From Cherax quadricarinatus (Eukaryota; Arthropoda; Malacostraca; Decapoda; Parastacidae): 64,000 bases of DNA. Made by a program: the position numbers and the translations under genes. Positions 60,505 through 64,000 of the stretch are shown one piece after another (position 1 is the first letter of the stretch; each line of letters begins with the position of its first letter). The stretch lies in the NCBI RefSeq assembly GCF_038502225.1, contig NC_091378.1, forward strand, positions 4,164,925 to 4,228,924, in the 5' to 3' direction. A model generated the notes under the pieces. That model did not search any database. It was not told the origin of the DNA and saw nothing but the letters and a program-made list of their open reading frames with translations.

Positions 60505-61065
60505 AATTGATAAGCTGGATAACTAGAACCTTCAAGATTCCAGGCTAATGATTCTCTTCAGATCACTCGTTTTATCTAGGCTGGAATATTGCTGGGTTCT
60601 AACACTCCCCTTCAAGACAATGTACAGAGAACCTTCACAGCTCCAGAGAAACTTGTAGCTTGTATAAACTCAGTCTAGCACCTAAGTTACTGGGAACTCT
60701 TGACCTGCCTAGAACTGTACTCCTTAAAACTTAGGCGAGAAAGATACATATACACCTGTGAGATACTGTAGGGATTGGTACCAAACCTGCACACTGAAAT
60801 TACTGGTGCAAGGTACCTAAGCAGGGGCAGTTCGGCAAGTGTAAAAGGACCACGACTCACCATCCTCCCTTCATACACAAAAGGGGATTCCCAACACACT
60901 TCTGGCTATCATCAGGAGGGAACTCGATAGATTCTTTAAAAGAAACGGTTCCTGATCAGCCGGGTTTTGGTGCATATGGTGGACTGCAGGGGGCGGGCAC
61001 TACAGCTTGATCGATCAGGCCAGGAAGCCTGGTTTGGGAACGAGTCGCGGGGGCGGTGACTCCAG
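60505..61065 (+). pseudogene. LINE family 1, decayed 3' RT and tail
   Basis: GATAACTAGAACCTTCAAG, ATGATTCTCTTCAGATCACT, CGTTTTATCTAGGCTGGAAT align with 17380-17460 (IMRTFKTRDA..MMILFKSLVLSRLEYCC). ACTGTACTCCTTAAAACTTAGG, GCACACTGAAATTACT and TGATCAGCCGGGTTTTGG follow in the same order, ending in TCGCGGGGGCGGTGACTCC. Many deletions and stops. Confidence 0.75.
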
Positions 61066-61400
61066 GAGCGAAGCTTCAGCAAGAAAAAGAGAGAAACAAA
61101 GAGAATGGCGAGGGGAAACGAAGATGAGAGGAGCAAGATGAATAAAGGAGGGCACAAAGGAACATTATAAAACAAGAGGAAGAGAAAAGAGAAGGAAGAA
61201 CAAACACAAGAGAGGAAGCTGAGAAATAAGAAGAGGAAAGACAGGAAGATCAACAAAATAAGAGAAAAAAGGTTTAAAAACATGGACAAAAAAAGAAGCA
61301 TAAAAAGATGACGGAGGAATAAAAGACGAGGTGAAGGAGGAACAAGAACAGGAGGAGGAGGAGGAGGAGGAATTAAGAAGAGGGAAGGGGGGTTAAGTGT
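61066..61400. repeat. Purine-rich GA/AAG tract
   Basis: Degenerate AAGAGAGAAACAAAGAGAAT-like sequence, with (GGA)n at 61350-61372. The minus strand Leu/Phe/Ser-rich frame is an artefact. Confidence 0.7.
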
Positions 61401-61556
61401 GCCCCTGGTGGTGCAGGAAGGGATTACACTGGGTGATGTTCAAGCTAAGCTTGTGTATCTCTGTATATTTACATCGTGGTAGAAGGTGATGAGAGAGCAA
61501 GAAAGATACATAAAGAGAGAGGGGTAAACGTGGCCACCGAATTATTTTGTTAAGAA
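61401..61556. other. No feature recognised
   Basis: Unique sequence. Confidence 0.3.
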
Positions 61557-61557
61557 G

Positions 61558-61604
<47 letters not shown>

Positions 61605-61649
61605 CACCTAGTTGAGGTTGCGGGGGTCGAGTCCGAGCTCCTGGCCCCG

Positions 61650-61682
<33 letters not shown>
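61557..61682. mobile_element. (GT)n / LINE family 3 tail / (GT)n(GA)n
   Basis: (GT)~21 at 61559-61600, then the minus-strand family-3 tail (TACTCACCTAGTTGAGG, TTGCGGGGGTCGAGTCCGAG, CTCCTGGCCCCGCCTG), then (GT)~12 and a short GA run. The tail's terminal repeat borders GT tracts, as at 20400. Confidence 0.78.
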
Positions 61683-61686
<4 letters not shown>

Positions 61687-61739
61687 TGGTATTTTAACTT
61701 CGACTAGCAGAAACTGTTGTACTGACTGGTTCGTAAAAT

Positions 61740-64000
61740 GACGAACATCAGAGAACGCTCGGAAGATGACTAGGGAACATGTCAAGGAACTCTCGGAATA
61801 TGTCTAAGGAACATGTCAAGGAACTCTGGGAACATGACTAGGGAACATGTCAAGGAACTCTCGGAATATGTCTAAGGAACATGTCAAGGAACTCTGGGAA
61901 CATGACTAGGGAACATGTCAAGGAACTCTGGGAACATGACTAGGGAACATGTCAAGGACCTCTGGGAACATGACTAGGGAACATGTCAAGGAACTCTGGG
62001 AACATGACTAAGGAACATGTCAAGGAACTCTGGGAACATGTCAAGGAACTCTGGGAACATGACTAGGGAACATGTCAAGGACCTCTGGGAACATGACTAG
62101 GGAACATGTCAAGGAACTCTGGGAACATGACTAAGGAACATGTCAAGGAACTCTGGGAACATGACTAAGGAACATGTCAAGGAACTCTGGGAACATGACT
62201 AGGGAACATGTCAAGGACCTCTGGGAACATGACTAAGGAACATGTCAAGGAACTCTGGGAACATGACTAAGGAACATGTCAAGGAACTCTGGGAACATGA
62301 CTAAGGAACATGTCAAGGAACTCTGGGAACATGACTAAGGAACATGTCAAGGAACTCTGGGAACATGACTACATGACTAAGGAACATGTCAAGGAACTCT
62401 GGGAACATGACTAAGGAACATGTCAAGGAACTCTGGGAACATGACTAAGGAACATGTCAAGGAACTCTGGGAACATGACTAAGGAACATGTCAAGGAACT
62501 CTGGGAACATGACTAAGGAACATGTCAAGGAACTCTGGGAACATGACTAAGGAACATGTCAAGGAACTCTGGGAACATGACTAAGGAACATGTCAAGGAA
62601 CTCTGGGAACATGACTAAGGAACATGTCAAGGAACTCTGGGAACATGACTAAGGAACATGTCAAGGAACTCTGGGAACATGTCAAGGAACTCTGGGAACA
62701 TGACTAAGGAACATGTCAAGGAACTCTGGGAACATGACTAAGGAACATGTCAAGGAACTCTGGGAACATGACTAAGGAACATTTCAAGGAACTCTGGGAA
62801 CATGACTAAGGAACATTTCAAGGAACTCTGGGAACATGACTAAGGAACATGTCAAGGAACTCTGGGAACATGACTAAGGAACATGTCAAGGAACTCTGGG
62901 AACATGACTAAGGAACATGTCAAGGAACTCTGGGAACATGACTAAGGAACATTTCAAGGAACTCTGGGAACATGACTAAGGAACATTTCAAGGAACTCTG
63001 GGAACATGACTAAGGAACATTTCAAGGAACTCTGGGAACATTTCAAGGAACTCTGGGAACATGACTAAGGAACATTTCAAGGAACTCTGGGAACATGACT
63101 AAGGAACATTTCAAGGAACTCTGGGAACATGACTAAGGAACATGTCAAGGAACTCTGGGAACATGACTAAGGAACATTTCAAGGAACTCTGGGAACATGA
63201 CTAAGGAACATTTCAAGGAACTCTGGGAACATGACTAAGGAACATTTCAAGGAACTCTGGGAACATGACTAAGGAACATTTCAAGGAACTCTGGGAACAT
63301 GACTAAGGAACATGTCAAGGAACTTGGGAACATGACTAAGGAACATGTCAAGGAACTTGGGAACATGACTAGGGAACATGTCAAGGAACTCTGGGAACAT
63401 GACTAAGGAACATGTCAAGGAACTCTGGGAACATGACTAAGGAACATGTCAAGGAACTCTGGGAACATGACTAAGGAACATGTCAAGGAACTCTGGGAAC
63501 ATGACTAAGGAACATGTCAAGGAACTCTGGGAACATGACTAAGGAACATGTCAAGGAACTCTGGGAACATGACTAAGGAACATGTCAAGGAACTCTGGGA
63601 ACATGACTAAGGAACATGTCAAGGAACTCTGGGAACATGACTAAGGAACATGTCAAGGAACTCTGGGAACATGACTAAGGAACATGTCAAGGAACTCTGG
63701 GAACGTGACTAAGGAACATGTCAAGGAACTCTGGGAACATGACTAAGGAACATGTCAAGGAACTCTGGGAACATGACTAAGGAACATGTCAAGGAACTCT
63801 GGGAACATGACTAAGGAACATGTCAAGGAACTCTGGGAACGTGACTAAGGAACATGTCAAGGAACTCTGGGAACATGACTAAGGAACATGTCAAGGAACT
63901 CTGGGAACATGACTAAGGAACATGTCAAGGAACTCTGGGAACATGACTAAGGAACATGTCAAGGAACTCTGGGAACATGACTAAGGAACATGTCAAGGAA
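61740..64000 (+). repeat. 34-bp minisatellite, about 66 copies, continues past the window
   Basis: GGAACTCTGGGAACATGACT plus AAGGAACATGTCAA. Variants: ACTAGGGAAC early (to about 62215), CATTTCAAGG clustered at 62780-63300, and occasional shortened units lacking the ACATGACTAAGGA part. Stops in all frames rule out coding. Confidence 0.95.

Overview
The window is eukaryotic repeat DNA, most likely from a decapod crustacean (crayfish, lobster or shrimp type). Grounds: TTAGG-type arthropod telomere-like runs; very high microsatellite and minisatellite density; fragments of at least three non-LTR retrotransposon (LINE) families; a Penelope-like element; tRNA-derived SINEs; and a dispersed AT-rich repeat (20826-21180) that I recall as common in decapod genomes. 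The taxon call is inference. I find no convincing host protein gene, rRNA or true tRNA gene. Most long open frames are tandem arrays whose unit length is a multiple of three. One weak candidate host exon lies at 11112-11170.

Layout. 0-10 kb: 20-41 bp minisatellites, two tRNA-derived SINEs, a LINE 3' fragment, several hairpin modules resembling minimal hammerhead ribozymes, and a (TA)n / palindrome / (TA)n structure. 10-16 kb: a G-rich tract, then large 24-bp and 25-bp arrays and smaller 18-bp and 24/46-bp arrays. 16.8-18.0 kb: the best LINE copy (family 1), with reverse transcriptase motifs but a frameshift. 18-29 kb: 62-, 43-, 15-, 33- and 22-bp arrays and retroposon fragments. 29.5-31.2 kb: a minus-strand Penelope-like relic, with RT and GIY-YIG endonuclease in two frames. 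31-38 kb: trinucleotide tract, interstitial TTAGG-like block, LINE fragments, 31-bp array, SINEs and a second (TA)n / palindrome / (TA)n structure. 38-49 kb: more arrays, an antisense second copy of the 41-bp repeat unit, and a family-1 LINE interrupted by a palindromic Penelope-type insertion with an apparent target duplication. 50-64 kb: arrays of 104, 24, 30, 25, 20, 21, 30, 27 and 34 bp, the last running off the window end, plus LINE fragments.

How the parts relate. LINE family 1 and a tRNA-derived SINE share a 3' tail, as expected if the SINE uses the LINE's machinery. The hairpin modules recur about twenty times. One lies just downstream of the Penelope endonuclease, so they are probably Penelope terminal repeats or non-autonomous derivatives. 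Many sit at the edges of minisatellites. Several arrays appear to have grown from short segments inside dispersed repeats: single-copy or shorter 'seed' versions are visible elsewhere in the window. All counts and alignments were made by eye.
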